Shown here: positions 19,094 to 28,439 of the stretch, one piece after another
Position numbering within the stretch: position 1 is the first letter of the stretch
Layout: each line of letters starts with the position of its first letter
Assembly (NCBI GenBank): GCA_963738625.1
Contig: CAVTXH010000003.1
Location: 868,001-932,000 of the forward strand
Direction: 5' to 3'
From: UBA7672 sp963738625
GTDB taxonomy: Bacteria > Pseudomonadota > Alphaproteobacteria > Caulobacterales > Hyphomonadaceae
DNA length: 64,000 nucleotides
Notes under the pieces: generated by a model
Database searches by the model: none
Told to the model about the DNA's origin: nothing
The model's input: only the letters and a program-made list of their open reading frames with translations
Translations under genes and position numbers: made by a program

Positions 19094-21058
19094 CTACGAC
19101 TTGAAGCCGTTCTTCAAATGCGCCCCGTCGCAGAAGGGCTTCGTCTTCGACCCGCCGCAGCGGCAGAGCATCGCCGTCTGCACCCGTGCGACGACGCGCC
19201 CCGTCCCCGCCGTGATCTCCAGATTGCCCCGTACTTTCAGCGGGCCGTCGGTCTGCGGATCGATCACCAGCGGCCCGTCACGCACAGCCAGCATGTCGGC
19301 CTTCCCGGTCGGCGGCTCGCCAGAGGCATCGAAATGCACGTCATGATGCGAGCCGTCGCAGAACGGCTTGTTCTTCGAGGCGCCGCACCGGCACAGCGTC
19401 ATTCGGTAGCCAACACGCTTGCCGTCGAGCACGATATCGCCGCGCACGGCATAAGGCCCGCCCTCGCGGATCGCCGCAAGATTGACGGGCGGCGGCGCCT
19501 CCTCGGGACGTCCATCACTGCGGCGATAGCGGATGGCGCCGGACGGGCACGCCTCGGCGATCGCGACCAGCTTCTCCGCATCCATCGCATTGGGGTGGAT
19601 CCACGGGCCCTCGACATTGGCGAGAAACACGTTCGGCGCGCCAGTCACGCAGAAGCGTGCGTGAATGCACTTCTTCCCTTCGAAGTCGATTGCGACGGCA
19701 TCGCCGAGGACTGTCTCGATGCCGTTCGCGTTGCTGGCCTCCTTGGCTCCAGCGGCTGCCGGCTTCGAAGCAGGCGCTGATGCGGGAGCGGCCTCGACGG
19801 CGGACGAGAACTGCGCCGCTGCGTTCCTCGCGAGATCATCCAGCAGTTTGGCCGCGCCCTGCGCGCGCTTGTCGCCGCCCTTGGCCAGATCGCGCGCAGC
19901 GGAAGCAAGCTCCGCGAGCCGTTCAATGAAGAATGTCCGCGCTGCCTGTCCCTGAGCGAAAGGCGCAGAATCGCGCAGCGCGGTGAAGCTCATGCCCGCA
20001 TAGCAGCTCGGATTCGACGGTCCGGCCGGCAGTCTCGCCGCACGCTCGCCAAGCAGAGCCATCGCCCGCATCAGCGCAATGCCGAGATCGACCGCGAGGC
20101 CTTTCTCCGGATGCGGCGCCTTCACGGCGTAGGAATAGGCCAGCAGGCGCAGCATCAGCTGATAGCAGGAGTTTGCGAGATCGACGGTGGCGATCGAGTC
20201 CTGATTCTCCAGCCATACTCTTCCCTCGGGATTCGGCGGGCGGCGCAGCACGGGGTTCACCGCCGCAGGCCAGGCCGGCCGGAAATCCGGGTTCACAACT
20301 TTGAGCTTCTCATACTCGTCGCGGATCGACCGGAACTTGCAGAAGTGGGACTCGGTCACCTCCTCGCTCGCGCCCTCGCCCTGTGTGACGATCGCGTCGA
20401 AGGCCTGCTGCGCCGTCTTGAGGCAGATGACCGGCTTCACCCCGTTGAGGTCGATCTGCCCTGGCCCGAGCTGCAGGTCGCGGTCGCCCGAGAACGCCTC
20501 GCTCTCTCCCACGCGGGCTGACAGGTTGCGCAACGCATCGCCGAGACCATGATAGAAGACGCCGACCGTGTCGTAGTCGGCCCCCATCGGCGTCAGCCGC
20601 GCCGCGCTCGCGCCGCGCCGGAAGTTCTTGAGGCCCTCGAAGCCATCGCCCTCCGGCTCATGCGAGTCTAGCGGTCGTTCGAGATAGATGAAGTGTTGCA
20701 GCACGTCGGGATTGAACGGCGCCAGCTTCACCACGATGCCTGCCGGCAGATAGCCCGGATCGAGCGGGAAGTTGCCGCGACCGAAGCGCGGCTGTCCGCC
20801 CAGCGCGACGGTGATGTTCCACACGGCGGCCAGATGTCCCATCTCGTCGATCGCGACATCGATGATCGTCCGCCGCCAGCGCGTGACCGCGTCCAGCTCC
20901 GCCGCGCTCAGCCCCTCGCCTTCCGACTTCAGGCTGAAGGCGGCGTAAAGGTAGGTGCACATCAGGTTATGCTCGAGCTCGGCCGCCTCGTAGAGCGAGT
21001 GGATGAGCTGCTCGCGGCTGACGACGCCGCCGGAAATACCGTCCACCATGCCGGTCAT
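19094..21058 (-). CDS. ferritin-like / divergent 4Fe-4S / double CDGSH fusion protein, 654 aa
   Basis: The N-terminal ~300 residues resemble the VioB-type ferritin-like domain (iminophenylpyruvate dimer synthase): di-iron ligand candidates lie in YEAAELEHNLMCTYLYAAF (residues 23-41) and DEMGHLAAVWN (71-81). After an Ala/Pro linker comes a Fer4_19-type ferredoxin domain with Cys464, Cys470 and Cys504 (CPSGAI). Two CDGSH iron-sulfur motifs end the protein at 556-570 (PFCDGSH) and 632-646 (PFCDGAH). All parts are redox or iron domains, so an electron-transfer or oxidase role is likely, with unknown substrate. No signal peptide is seen. Confidence 0.88.
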   Translation of the reverse strand: MTGMVDGISGGVVSREQLIHSLYEAAELEHNLMCTYLYAAFSLKSEGEGLSAAELDAVTRWRRTIIDVAIDEMGHLAAVWNITVALGGQPRFGRGNFPLDPGYLPAGIVVKLAPFNPDVLQHFIYLERPLDSHEPEGDGFEGLKNFRRGASAARLTPMGADYDTVGVFYHGLGDALRNLSARVGESEAFSGDRDLQLGPGQIDLNGVKPVICLKTAQQAFDAIVTQGEGASEEVTESHFCKFRSIRDEYEKLKVVNPDFRPAWPAAVNPVLRRPPNPEGRVWLENQDSIATVDLANSCYQLMLRLLAYSYAVKAPHPEKGLAVDLGIALMRAMALLGERAARLPAGPSNPSCYAGMSFTALRDSAPFAQGQAARTFFIERLAELASAARDLAKGGDKRAQGAAKLLDDLARNAAAQFSSAVEAAPASAPASKPAAAGAKEASNANGIETVLGDAVAIDFEGKKCIHARFCVTGAPNVFLANVEGPWIHPNAMDAEKLVAIAEACPSGAIRYRRSDGRPEEAPPPVNLAAIREGGPYAVRGDIVLDGKRVGYRMTLCRCGASKNKPFCDGSHHDVHFDASGEPPTGKADMLAVRDGPLVIDPQTDGPLKVRGNLEITAGTGRVVARVQTAMLCRCGGSKTKPFCDGAHLKNGFKS

Positions 21059-21254
21059 CCTCCGTCTTTGAAACAGAGACTATGTCCGTCGCGCCGTCGC
21101 GGCTACCCATCCTCGTGGTTCGACTGGCGCGAGCTTCTCTCGCTACTGACGACGAGGGCTCTTTCAGGGATCGCGGCGGCTGCATAACCCCTGTGGTTAG
21201 CAGGGCTGAATGGCCGTCCTTCAAACGCGAGGGCGACGCACACAGAACGAGCGC

Positions 21255-22253
21255 CTAACCGGCCGCCCGTTCGTCAGGCCAGCCGCCTGCCGGAGGCTGA
21301 TCGAACAGGCTTGGGGGAATGTATTCTTCCCGGAACCACGGATTCTTCTTGCGGTCGAAGCAATCCCGCATCCAGTCGACCACGGTCCGGATCCGCGGCA
21401 CGCGCCGGGCGGTCTCATGATAGCTGAGCCAGACCTTGACCGAAGCCAGCGGCGGGATGGGCAAAGCGGCCAGCCGGCTGTCCAGCCGGGCGGCGTAGCT
21501 GGGCATAACTGATATTCCGGCGCCGGACGCCGTTGCCTGCAAAAGGGCCGCAGACGTGTCAGTCACGATGGCTGGCTCAACCAGTGCTGCGATCTGGCTT
21601 GTCTTTTCCTTCCAGCCCGGCGTCTCGACATAAAGCGAGTGGTTCAACACCCGGTGGTTGGCGACATCGAGCGGACCCGAGGGCGCGCCGTAGGTGTCGA
21701 GATAGTCCCGGCTGGAGAACACACAATAGTGAAGCGTGGCCAGCGGGAAGGAGATCAGCTCCGCCTGCCTGGGCTGTTCGAAGGAAACGACGACATCCGC
21801 ATACCCCGGTCCCGCCTTGGGCAGATAGCGGTCCGACAGGATGGAAAGGCGCAGCCCGGGGTTCTCCGAAAGGAACCCCGAAACGCTGGGCATGATGCAG
21901 TAAGCAAGCAACCCGTCGTTCGACCACACTTTGACTTCGCCGTGCGGCCTTGTCTCAAGTCCTTTGAGCGTGTTCTCGAGCGACTGACTTGCCCGCATCA
22001 TGGTCGTGACATGGTCGAGCGCTTCGACGCCCGCCTCTGTCAGCTGAATTCCTGTCGGGGAACGTTCAAGAAGACGCGCGCCAAGTCTTAACTCAAGCTG
22101 GCCAAGGCGCTTCGAGATCGCAGATTGGGTCACGCCAAGCTGGTCGGCTGCGGCATTCATCGAACCGGCGGTGGCCACTGCATAAAAGGTGCGCAGGTCT
22201 GACCAATCGACCACCTCGCGGATTGACCGTTCCCCTCCCTTGTCCGCGGTCAT
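21255..22253 (-). CDS. LysR-family transcriptional regulator, 332 aa
   Basis: A winged HTH occupies residues ~17-75, with AAADQLGVTQSAISKRLGQLE and a substrate-binding-type effector domain after residue ~105. The protein extends beyond usual LysR length by ~20 residues at the C-terminus (PPSLFDQPPAGGWPDE). It is divergent from the three-gene GNAT/isochorismatase operon starting at 22337, with 83 bases between, so it probably controls that operon and itself. The effector is unknown. Confidence 0.92.
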   Translation of the reverse strand: MTADKGGERSIREVVDWSDLRTFYAVATAGSMNAAADQLGVTQSAISKRLGQLELRLGARLLERSPTGIQLTEAGVEALDHVTTMMRASQSLENTLKGLETRPHGEVKVWSNDGLLAYCIMPSVSGFLSENPGLRLSILSDRYLPKAGPGYADVVVSFEQPRQAELISFPLATLHYCVFSSRDYLDTYGAPSGPLDVANHRVLNHSLYVETPGWKEKTSQIAALVEPAIVTDTSAALLQATASGAGISVMPSYAARLDSRLAALPIPPLASVKVWLSYHETARRVPRIRTVVDWMRDCFDRKKNPWFREEYIPPSLFDQPPAGGWPDERAAG

Positions 22254-22336
22254 ACCCGTTCTGCCCTAATCGCCGAAGCGGCGTCGCCCAGTTTGTGATG
22301 AAAGGTTATAGAGACATTAACGAAAGAAGTCGTGGG

Positions 22337-22951
22337 ATGAAGTGGGGGGGCAGCACATTTGACGCACACTTTGCGTTGCAATCCCTTGGCGGCGATCGTC
22401 TCCACGCAAAATACCAGCCAGGCGCATCCGAGGCGATGATGGCCTCCGTGCGGTTGGTGCGCCCCGAAAATACCCAGGACTTTGCTGACGTTCACACCCT
22501 CGCCGTAGCGGAACTTGGGGAAGGGCTCGCCTCGCTCGAAGAGATCCAGCGTGTCGACGGGCTGACCAACGCGGCCATCTGGGTGGTCAGGCGTCACGGG
22601 GCCGTCACTGGCTTTCTTGCCCCTCTCGCTTTGACCAAGCTGGGCCGCGATGCGCTGATCGAGGACTCGTTCGACGCCGCCCACATCGAACAGAGCTGGG
22701 TGGCCCGCATGGGCCTGCCGCTCGCCGGCTTTTACTGCTGGTGCTACGCCGGCAAGGACCAGGTGACCCGCGGCCTGCTGGTGCTCGCGCTGCGCACTCT
22801 GATCGACAAGCATTTCCCCGACCTGCCCTTCTTCGGCCGAGACTCGACCGAAGCGGGCGTCAGGATCATGCGTCACCTCGGCTTCGCGCCCTTCGATGGT
22901 ACGCCGCACCTGTTCTGGCGCTGCTGCTCGGTTATGGATGAAGCTGCATGA
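22337..22951 (+). CDS. GNAT-like acetyltransferase-fold protein, 204 aa
   Basis: The C-terminal half resembles the GNAT fold: GLLVLALRTLIDKHFPDL, then FGRDSTEAGVRIMRHLGFAP, the typical final helix and strand. The acetyl-CoA loop (R/Q-x-x-G-x-G/A) is not obvious, so activity is uncertain. It is the first gene of an operon; its stop overlaps the next start (ATGA). The ATG at 22337 was chosen; a later MMASVRLVRPEN start (22436) would fit the domain better if the first 33 residues are untranslated. Confidence 0.72.
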   Translation: MKWGGSTFDAHFALQSLGGDRLHAKYQPGASEAMMASVRLVRPENTQDFADVHTLAVAELGEGLASLEEIQRVDGLTNAAIWVVRRHGAVTGFLAPLALTKLGRDALIEDSFDAAHIEQSWVARMGLPLAGFYCWCYAGKDQVTRGLLVLALRTLIDKHFPDLPFFGRDSTEAGVRIMRHLGFAPFDGTPHLFWRCCSVMDEAA

Positions 22952-23529
22952 TGTCGGTCCAGAACAACCACAAGCGCAACGACCTTGCCGTGGAGGTGGT
23001 GCGCGATCTCAACGACTTCATGAAGGTCGTTGCCGTGCGTTCGTCCGTGTTCCTCGCGGAGCAGGATTGCCCGTATGACGAGGAGTTCGACAACAACGAC
23101 CTCTCCGCCTGCCACCTGATCGCCTACCTGCGCGGGGAGCCGGTGGCGACCCTGCGCATCCGCTGGTTCGCCAACTTCGCCAAGATCGAGCGCGTGTGCG
23201 TAATGAAGCACGTGCGCGGCGGCTCGCTGGTCAAGCTGATGATCGAGACTGCCGTCGAAGTTATCAGCCGCAAAGGCTATCTGCACGTGCTCGGCTACAT
23301 CCAGAAGCGGCTTGTGCCGTTCTGGAAACAGCTCGGTTTCACACCTCGTGAAGGCCGCGAGGGTTTCCGTTTCTCGGATTACGACTATGTCGAGTGCTCG
23401 AGAACCCTGGAACCGAGGGCGGACGCCTTGAACATCGATGCCGATCCCTACGTGCTGATGCGCCCCGAGGGCGACTGGGACCACGAGAGTGTTCTCGACC
23501 GCTCGGCGATCCGGCCGGCCGTTGCGTGA
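22948..23529 (+). CDS. GNAT-family acetyltransferase-like protein, 193 aa
   Basis: N-terminal text FMKVVAVRSSVFLAEQDCPYDEEFDNND matches the beginning of the GNAT/autoinducer-synthase-like fold. VATLRIRWFANFAKIERVCVMKHVRGGSLVKLM corresponds to the central strands and acetyl-CoA loop region, and FWKQLGFTPRE is the final helix. Four bases overlap the preceding gene, so the two are translationally coupled. The substrate is unknown. Confidence 0.8.
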   Translation: MMSVQNNHKRNDLAVEVVRDLNDFMKVVAVRSSVFLAEQDCPYDEEFDNNDLSACHLIAYLRGEPVATLRIRWFANFAKIERVCVMKHVRGGSLVKLMIETAVEVISRKGYLHVLGYIQKRLVPFWKQLGFTPREGREGFRFSDYDYVECSRTLEPRADALNIDADPYVLMRPEGDWDHESVLDRSAIRPAVA

Positions 23530-23533
23530 CGCC

Positions 23534-24097
23534 ATGGATCCGCTTCCCGCCCGGCTCCTGTGCATCGACCTCCAGGTCGACCCCGCGTTCGGACTGGAGC
23601 CGGACGCGAAGGCCATCTTCGGCGCACGCCAGATTCTGACCATGGGCCGGCGCCTTGGCTGGACGATCGCGCACGCGCGGCGCCGGGCGCCGAACACGCC
23701 CTCCAACGATCATGGCGATGGGCGCGTCGGCGCCATGCGGCCGCTGATGTCGGAACGGGTATTCTTCCGCACTCAGCGCTCGATCGCGGATTCTCCGGGT
23801 ATTGTGAAACTGCTGGAAGACTGGCGGGGCGAGACGGTGTTCGTCGCATCGTTCGACCAGGTTGCGCTGCTCTCCTGCCTGCTCGCCTGCTATGAGCATG
23901 GGCCGCGCGTTGTTCTGGTTGAGGATGTGCTCTCGATGCACGCGCTCAGCGGCAAGACCTCGATCGATGCTTTCCGCACCGCCGCCTGGCATCTCGCCGC
24001 CGGCGCCACCAGCATTTCCTGCATTGTCGCGGAGATCGACCACCGCCTCGGCTCGCAGACGATGCCCCTTTCCTCGGCGGTTGGCGCAAGCCCCTGA
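23534..24097 (+). CDS. isochorismatase-fold (cysteine hydrolase-like) protein, 187 aa
   Basis: LLCIDLQVDPAF carries the first-strand Asp of the isochorismatase fold, and VVLVEDVLSMHAL is the late conserved strand. At the position of the nucleophilic Cys the alignment gives Ala (in QVALLSCLLACYEHG), although a Cys lies five residues on, and the usual Lys region reads SERVFFRTQRS. It may be a non-catalytic member. It begins four bases after the GNAT gene and completes the three-gene operon. Confidence 0.72.
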   Translation: MDPLPARLLCIDLQVDPAFGLEPDAKAIFGARQILTMGRRLGWTIAHARRRAPNTPSNDHGDGRVGAMRPLMSERVFFRTQRSIADSPGIVKLLEDWRGETVFVASFDQVALLSCLLACYEHGPRVVLVEDVLSMHALSGKTSIDAFRTAAWHLAAGATSISCIVAEIDHRLGSQTMPLSSAVGASP

Positions 24098-24137
24098 CCC
24101 ATGGCAGTCTCGTCCCCATAAAAGAAACGACACGGGG

Positions 24138-25364
24138 ATGGATATGGCTCGACTGGCGCACTGCCTTGCCGCTGCGGCCTTTCTGCTGGGCGGGTGCGCG
24201 GGCATGACCTCCGCCGGCGGCTTCACCCCTCGCCTCACGACGCCGCGGCTCGACGTCGTCGACCCAGCGAACATCACCGAAGCCCAGCGCGACATGCTCG
24301 GCAGCCGCGCCAATCTCAACATCTACCGCACGCTGGCCCACCATCCCGATCTCTACAATCGATGGTCGCCGCTTGGGCAGTTTATCCTCAACGGGTCGAG
24401 CATCTCGCCGCGCCATCGCGAGATCGCGATGCTGCGCATGGGCTGGCTCTGCCAGTCGCCGTACGAATGGTCGCAGCACGCACGCATCGCCAAGGCCTCG
24501 GCCGGAATGACCGACGCCGAAATTCGCGCGATCGCGGAAGGTCCCGACGCCGCCGGCTGGTCGGACATCGACCGCGCCGTCATCTCAATGGCGGACGAGC
24601 TGCGCTATGATGCGATGATCTCCGACAGGACTTGGGCCGAATTGCGCAAGACCTATTCCGACAAGCAGGTGATGGAGCTGCTCTTCACCTCGGCTCAGTA
24701 CCAGCTCGTCTCCATGGCGCTCAACACGCTGGGCATCCAGATCGAGCCGACCGCCGTTGACTTCATGCCGATCGACCTGCCGAAGCCCGCTCCCGCCTCG
24801 CGCGCAACGGGGCGGCGCCTCTCGACGCCCCGCATCGCACCGATCGAGCCGGCGACGCCGGAGCAGCGCGCCCTCGTCGCCGCGCAGATGCGGCCCGACG
24901 GCACTGTGCTCAACCTCTACAAGACCCTGCTGAACCACCCGGCGCTGTACGCGCCGCGCGCCCGCTTCGGCTCTTACCTCCAGCGCGACAGCATGCTCGA
25001 TCCGGTGACACGCGAACTGGCCATCATGCGCACGGCCTACAATATCGGCGCGGCCTATGAATGGGCGCACCATGTGGAGTACGCGAAGGCCGCCGGATTC
25101 AGCGATGACGACATCGCCCGCATAGCCCGCGGGCCCTCCGCCGCGGGCTGGACGCCCAAGCAGCGCGCCGTGCTGCAGGCTGCCGACGAGCTCCGCCGCG
25201 AGGCTTTCGTGTCTGACGCCACCTGGAGCGCGCTTGCCGGGCATTTCAGCATGAAGGAGCGCATCGAGATCGTCTATACGGTCGGCGGCTATGCGATGAC
25301 CGGCCTTGCGATCAATTCATTCGGCATCCAGGTCGAACCCGGCTATCCGGCAATGCCGCGCTGA
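24138..25364 (+). CDS. lipoprotein with two carboxymuconolactone decarboxylase-like (AhpD) domains, 408 aa
   Basis: The lipoprotein signal ends at LLGGCAG. Two homologous all-helical domains follow (~50-215 and ~255-405), each with NxYxTLxxHPxLY, a REIAM/RELAIMR helix and an E-W-x-x-H motif (SPYEWSQHARIA and AAYEWAHHVEYA). No classical CxxC pair is seen, so peroxidase activity like AhpD is not assured. It starts the exported cassette with a cytochrome and a PQQ dehydrogenase. A second in-frame ATG lies at 24144. Confidence 0.87.
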   Translation: MDMARLAHCLAAAAFLLGGCAGMTSAGGFTPRLTTPRLDVVDPANITEAQRDMLGSRANLNIYRTLAHHPDLYNRWSPLGQFILNGSSISPRHREIAMLRMGWLCQSPYEWSQHARIAKASAGMTDAEIRAIAEGPDAAGWSDIDRAVISMADELRYDAMISDRTWAELRKTYSDKQVMELLFTSAQYQLVSMALNTLGIQIEPTAVDFMPIDLPKPAPASRATGRRLSTPRIAPIEPATPEQRALVAAQMRPDGTVLNLYKTLLNHPALYAPRARFGSYLQRDSMLDPVTRELAIMRTAYNIGAAYEWAHHVEYAKAAGFSDDDIARIARGPSAAGWTPKQRAVLQAADELRREAFVSDATWSALAGHFSMKERIEIVYTVGGYAMTGLAINSFGIQVEPGYPAMPR

Positions 25365-25380
25365 TCTGGAGACCCGCACC

Positions 25381-25851
25381 GTGAATTTCCGTCTTGCGTC
25401 CGCCGCCGCCATCATCGCCCTGCTTGCCGCGTGCACGCCCCAGCCCGAAACAGATGGCGCGACCGCCTCCGCGCCCGCCGCTCCGCCAGCAGCTGACATT
25501 GCAGCGCCTGCGCCCGATCCTGCCGCCGCTGCACCGAATACCAGCGACACGCTCAGCAACGCCCCGCCCGCTGATGCCGCCGCCACGCCGGCCGCGCCCC
25601 CGGCGCCCGCCGCAGCAGCGCCTGCCGAGATCGCCGCCGGTCGCGCCGCTTATGCCCGCACCTGCGCCTTGTGCCACGGCCCGGCCGGTCAGGGCACGGC
25701 GATGGGCGTCGCGCTCACGACAAGGGATCCAGTCGCCATCGCCGAAAAGATCACCAAAGGCGGCGAGAAGATGCCGCCCATGGCCAGCATGCTGCAGGCC
25801 GAAGAGATCGACGACATCTCGAAGTTCGTTGCAGCTGGACTGCCGCAGTAA
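25381..25851 (+). CDS. cytochrome c lipoprotein, 156 aa
   Basis: A GTG start at 25381 has GGAG nine bases upstream. The lipobox is LLAAC, followed by a long Ala/Pro linker (residues ~20-85) and a single cytochrome c domain with Cys95, Cys98 and His99 (CALCH); MPPM supplies the likely axial Met. The end, KFVAAGLPQ, is almost identical to the end of the PQQ dehydrogenase downstream. It probably passes electrons from that enzyme to the respiratory chain. Confidence 0.9.
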   Translation: MNFRLASAAAIIALLAACTPQPETDGATASAPAAPPAADIAAPAPDPAAAAPNTSDTLSNAPPADAAATPAAPPAPAAAAPAEIAAGRAAYARTCALCHGPAGQGTAMGVALTTRDPVAIAEKITKGGEKMPPMASMLQAEEIDDISKFVAAGLPQ

Positions 25852-25936
25852 GCCGCCTCTCCCCAAGAGCGGAAGTCTCGACCAGGACGAAGGGGCCGCG
25901 CCTGCCCGGTCGCGCCGCGCCACATGAGGGGACGCC

Positions 25937-28243
25937 ATGATGATCCGCCGTTCGTTCGGCCTGGCGGCCTTGGGTTTCGCGCTCGCTTCCTGCGCTCCCG
26001 TCCCGGCAGCGCCTGCCGCCAACACGGACAGCGTCGCCAATGGCGAATGGGTGACCTGGGGCGGCGACGCCGGCTTCCAGCGCTATTCGCCGCTCGACCA
26101 GATCAACGCCGACAATGCGAAGACGCTTGAGGTCGCCTGGCGCTGGAAGGCGCTGCCCTTCAGCGACCGGCCGGATGGGAACCTGAAAGCAACGCCGCTC
26201 TATATCGACGGCGTTCTCTACACGCCCTCGGGCGTCAACCAGGCGGTCGCTCTCGATCCGGAAACCGGCGCGGAGATCTGGCGCTTCAGCCCCGATCCCG
26301 CGGATATCGGCGGCCGCGCCGCATCCGTCTCCAGCCGCGCGCTCGCCTACTGGACCGACGGGACCGCTAAGCGGCTGTTCCACAACACGCCCGACGGCCG
26401 CCTGATCTCGATCGACGCGACAACCGGCAAGGCCGACACCGCCTTTGGAGCCAACGGCTATGTGCTGCTGAAGGAACAGCTGCGCCCGGACGGCCAGGCC
26501 GCGCCCTTTGTCGGTTCGTCCTCGCCTGCAACGGTCGTTGGGGACGTCGTGATCGCGCAGATCGTCGCCGACATCACCGCGCCCAACAAGGAAGCGACCC
26601 CCGGCCACATCCGCGGTTACGACGTGCGCACCGGCAAGTTGCTCTGGACCTTCCACACCATCCCGCAGGCAGGCGAGTTCGGAAACGACGCCTGGGAAGA
26701 GAACAGCTGGCAATACACCGGCAATGCAGGCGTCTGGTCGATGATGAGCGCCGATCCGGAGCTCGGCTATGTCTATCTCCCGGTCGAGACGCCGACGCAC
26801 GATTTCTACGGCGGCCAGCGCAAGGGCGACAACCTGTTCGCCGAAAGCATCGTTTGCTTGAACGCCAGGACGGGCGAGCGCGTCTGGCACTTCCAGATCG
26901 TGCACCACGGCGTGTGGGACTATGACCCGCCCGCGGCCCCGATTCTCCACGACATCGTCAAGGACGGCAAAACCATCAAGGCCGTCACCCAGCTCACCAA
27001 GCAGGGCATGAGCTTCGTGTTCGACCGCGTCACCGGCGAACCCGTCTGGCCGATCGAGGAGCGCGCCGTTCCCCAGCTTCCGGTCAACGGCATCGACGTA
27101 AAGGGCGAGAAACTCTCTCCGACACAACCCTTTCCCGCCCGGCCGGCGCCCTATGTCCAGCTCGGCTACAGCGAGGACGGCCTCATCGACTTCACACCCG
27201 CGCTGCGCGCCGAAGCCTTGAAGATCGCCAGCCGCTATGTGCGCGGGCCGATGTACACGCCGACGACGCCGGTGATCGAAGACGGTACGCAGGGCACATG
27301 GGTGCAACCCGGCTATGGCGGCGGCTCAAACTGGAATGGCGGCGCCGTAGATCCTGCCACAAACATGATGTACGTGCCCAATCGCAACACGGCCTATGTC
27401 GCCTCGCTTACCAGGGCCGACCCCAAGGTCACCAACTGGAACTACATCCGCGCGCCTACGGGCGGAATACCGGGACCGCAGGGCCTGCCGATCGTGAAGC
27501 CGCCCTACTCCTTCATCACCGCCACCGACATGAATCGCGGCGAACACGTCTGGACGAAAGCCATCGGCTCGGCGCCGGGCGAGATCCGCAACCATCCGGC
27601 GCTGAAGGGTCTCAAGCTTGACTGGGATGCGATGGGGCAGCCCAACATTCGTCCGTCGCCCCTTGTCACCGGGACGCTGATGTTCATGGCCGAAGCGGGC
27701 AACCTTTCCGGCGATCCTGGCGGACCGATGTTCCGCGCCTATGACAAGACCACCGGCGAGGTGAAGGCCGAGATCGCGCTGCCCGACAAGGCGTCCGGCG
27801 CGCCGATGACCTATCTGCACAAGGGGCGGCAATACATCGTCATCGCCGTGGCGACACAGGACCATCCGGCTGAACTCGTCGCCCTCGCCCTGCCCGATCC
27901 CAACAAGCCCGCGCAGGTTGCAGCCGCAGATTCGCGTGCGACTACCTCTCCGGCTCAAGCTGCATCTGCTCCTGCGCCGATCTCCCCTCCTGCGCCTGTT
28001 GCAACGCCAGCAGAGATCTCCAACGGTCAGGCCGTCTACGCACGCGCATGCGTGATGTGCCATGGCCCGGGCGGCGCAGGCGTTCCCGGCGGACCTCCCA
28101 GGCTCACGGGCCACACCGACATAGCCGCGATGAAGCGCTTCATCGCCGGCGGCGGGGCTCAGATGCCGCCCATGGCCAACCTGCTGACCGCCGAAGAGAT
28201 CGACGACGCCGCGAAGTTCGTGGCGGCCGGATTGCCGGAGTAG
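25937..28243 (+). CDS. PQQ-dependent dehydrogenase with C-terminal cytochrome c, 768 aa
   Basis: A quinohaemoprotein lipoprotein (lipobox LASC). The eight-bladed propeller runs from ~residue 35 to 640, with WGGDAGFQRYSPLDQIN, TPSGVNQAVALDPETG and NPFAS-free blade repeats such as HHGVWDYDPPAAPIL, DKTTGEVKAEIALP. This architecture matches membrane-type glucose/inositol dehydrogenase-like enzymes without their N-terminal helices. After an Ala/Pro linker a cytochrome c domain has Cys705, Cys708 and His709. Substrate (sugar or alcohol) cannot be told from the sequence. Confidence 0.92.
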   Translation: MMIRRSFGLAALGFALASCAPVPAAPAANTDSVANGEWVTWGGDAGFQRYSPLDQINADNAKTLEVAWRWKALPFSDRPDGNLKATPLYIDGVLYTPSGVNQAVALDPETGAEIWRFSPDPADIGGRAASVSSRALAYWTDGTAKRLFHNTPDGRLISIDATTGKADTAFGANGYVLLKEQLRPDGQAAPFVGSSSPATVVGDVVIAQIVADITAPNKEATPGHIRGYDVRTGKLLWTFHTIPQAGEFGNDAWEENSWQYTGNAGVWSMMSADPELGYVYLPVETPTHDFYGGQRKGDNLFAESIVCLNARTGERVWHFQIVHHGVWDYDPPAAPILHDIVKDGKTIKAVTQLTKQGMSFVFDRVTGEPVWPIEERAVPQLPVNGIDVKGEKLSPTQPFPARPAPYVQLGYSEDGLIDFTPALRAEALKIASRYVRGPMYTPTTPVIEDGTQGTWVQPGYGGGSNWNGGAVDPATNMMYVPNRNTAYVASLTRADPKVTNWNYIRAPTGGIPGPQGLPIVKPPYSFITATDMNRGEHVWTKAIGSAPGEIRNHPALKGLKLDWDAMGQPNIRPSPLVTGTLMFMAEAGNLSGDPGGPMFRAYDKTTGEVKAEIALPDKASGAPMTYLHKGRQYIVIAVATQDHPAELVALALPDPNKPAQVAAADSRATTSPAQAASAPAPISPPAPVATPAEISNGQAVYARACVMCHGPGGAGVPGGPPRLTGHTDIAAMKRFIAGGGAQMPPMANLLTAEEIDDAAKFVAAGLPE

Positions 28244-28439
28244 GCGCGCCCGCGCGTTCGCCAGCACGCTCTTCCGCATCGCCGCGAGCAAATCGTTCGA
28301 CCGCTGCGCGCCCGCCATCGCACTCGAGACAGCCATCTCGGTCCGCTGGAAAGCCGACAACCACGAACATGCTGGCCGCGCGTTCGTGACGGGGCGTCCG
28401 CTGCAAGTGCCGAGTTTTCACCGCGGAAGACCCCTCATG

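Noticed and set aside
28250..28360. Minus-strand peptide SAFQRTEMAVSSAMAGAQRS resembling a flagellar rod/hook N-terminus
   Set aside because: The resemblance is short, the frame runs into the PQQ dehydrogenase gene, and no flagellar gene is near.
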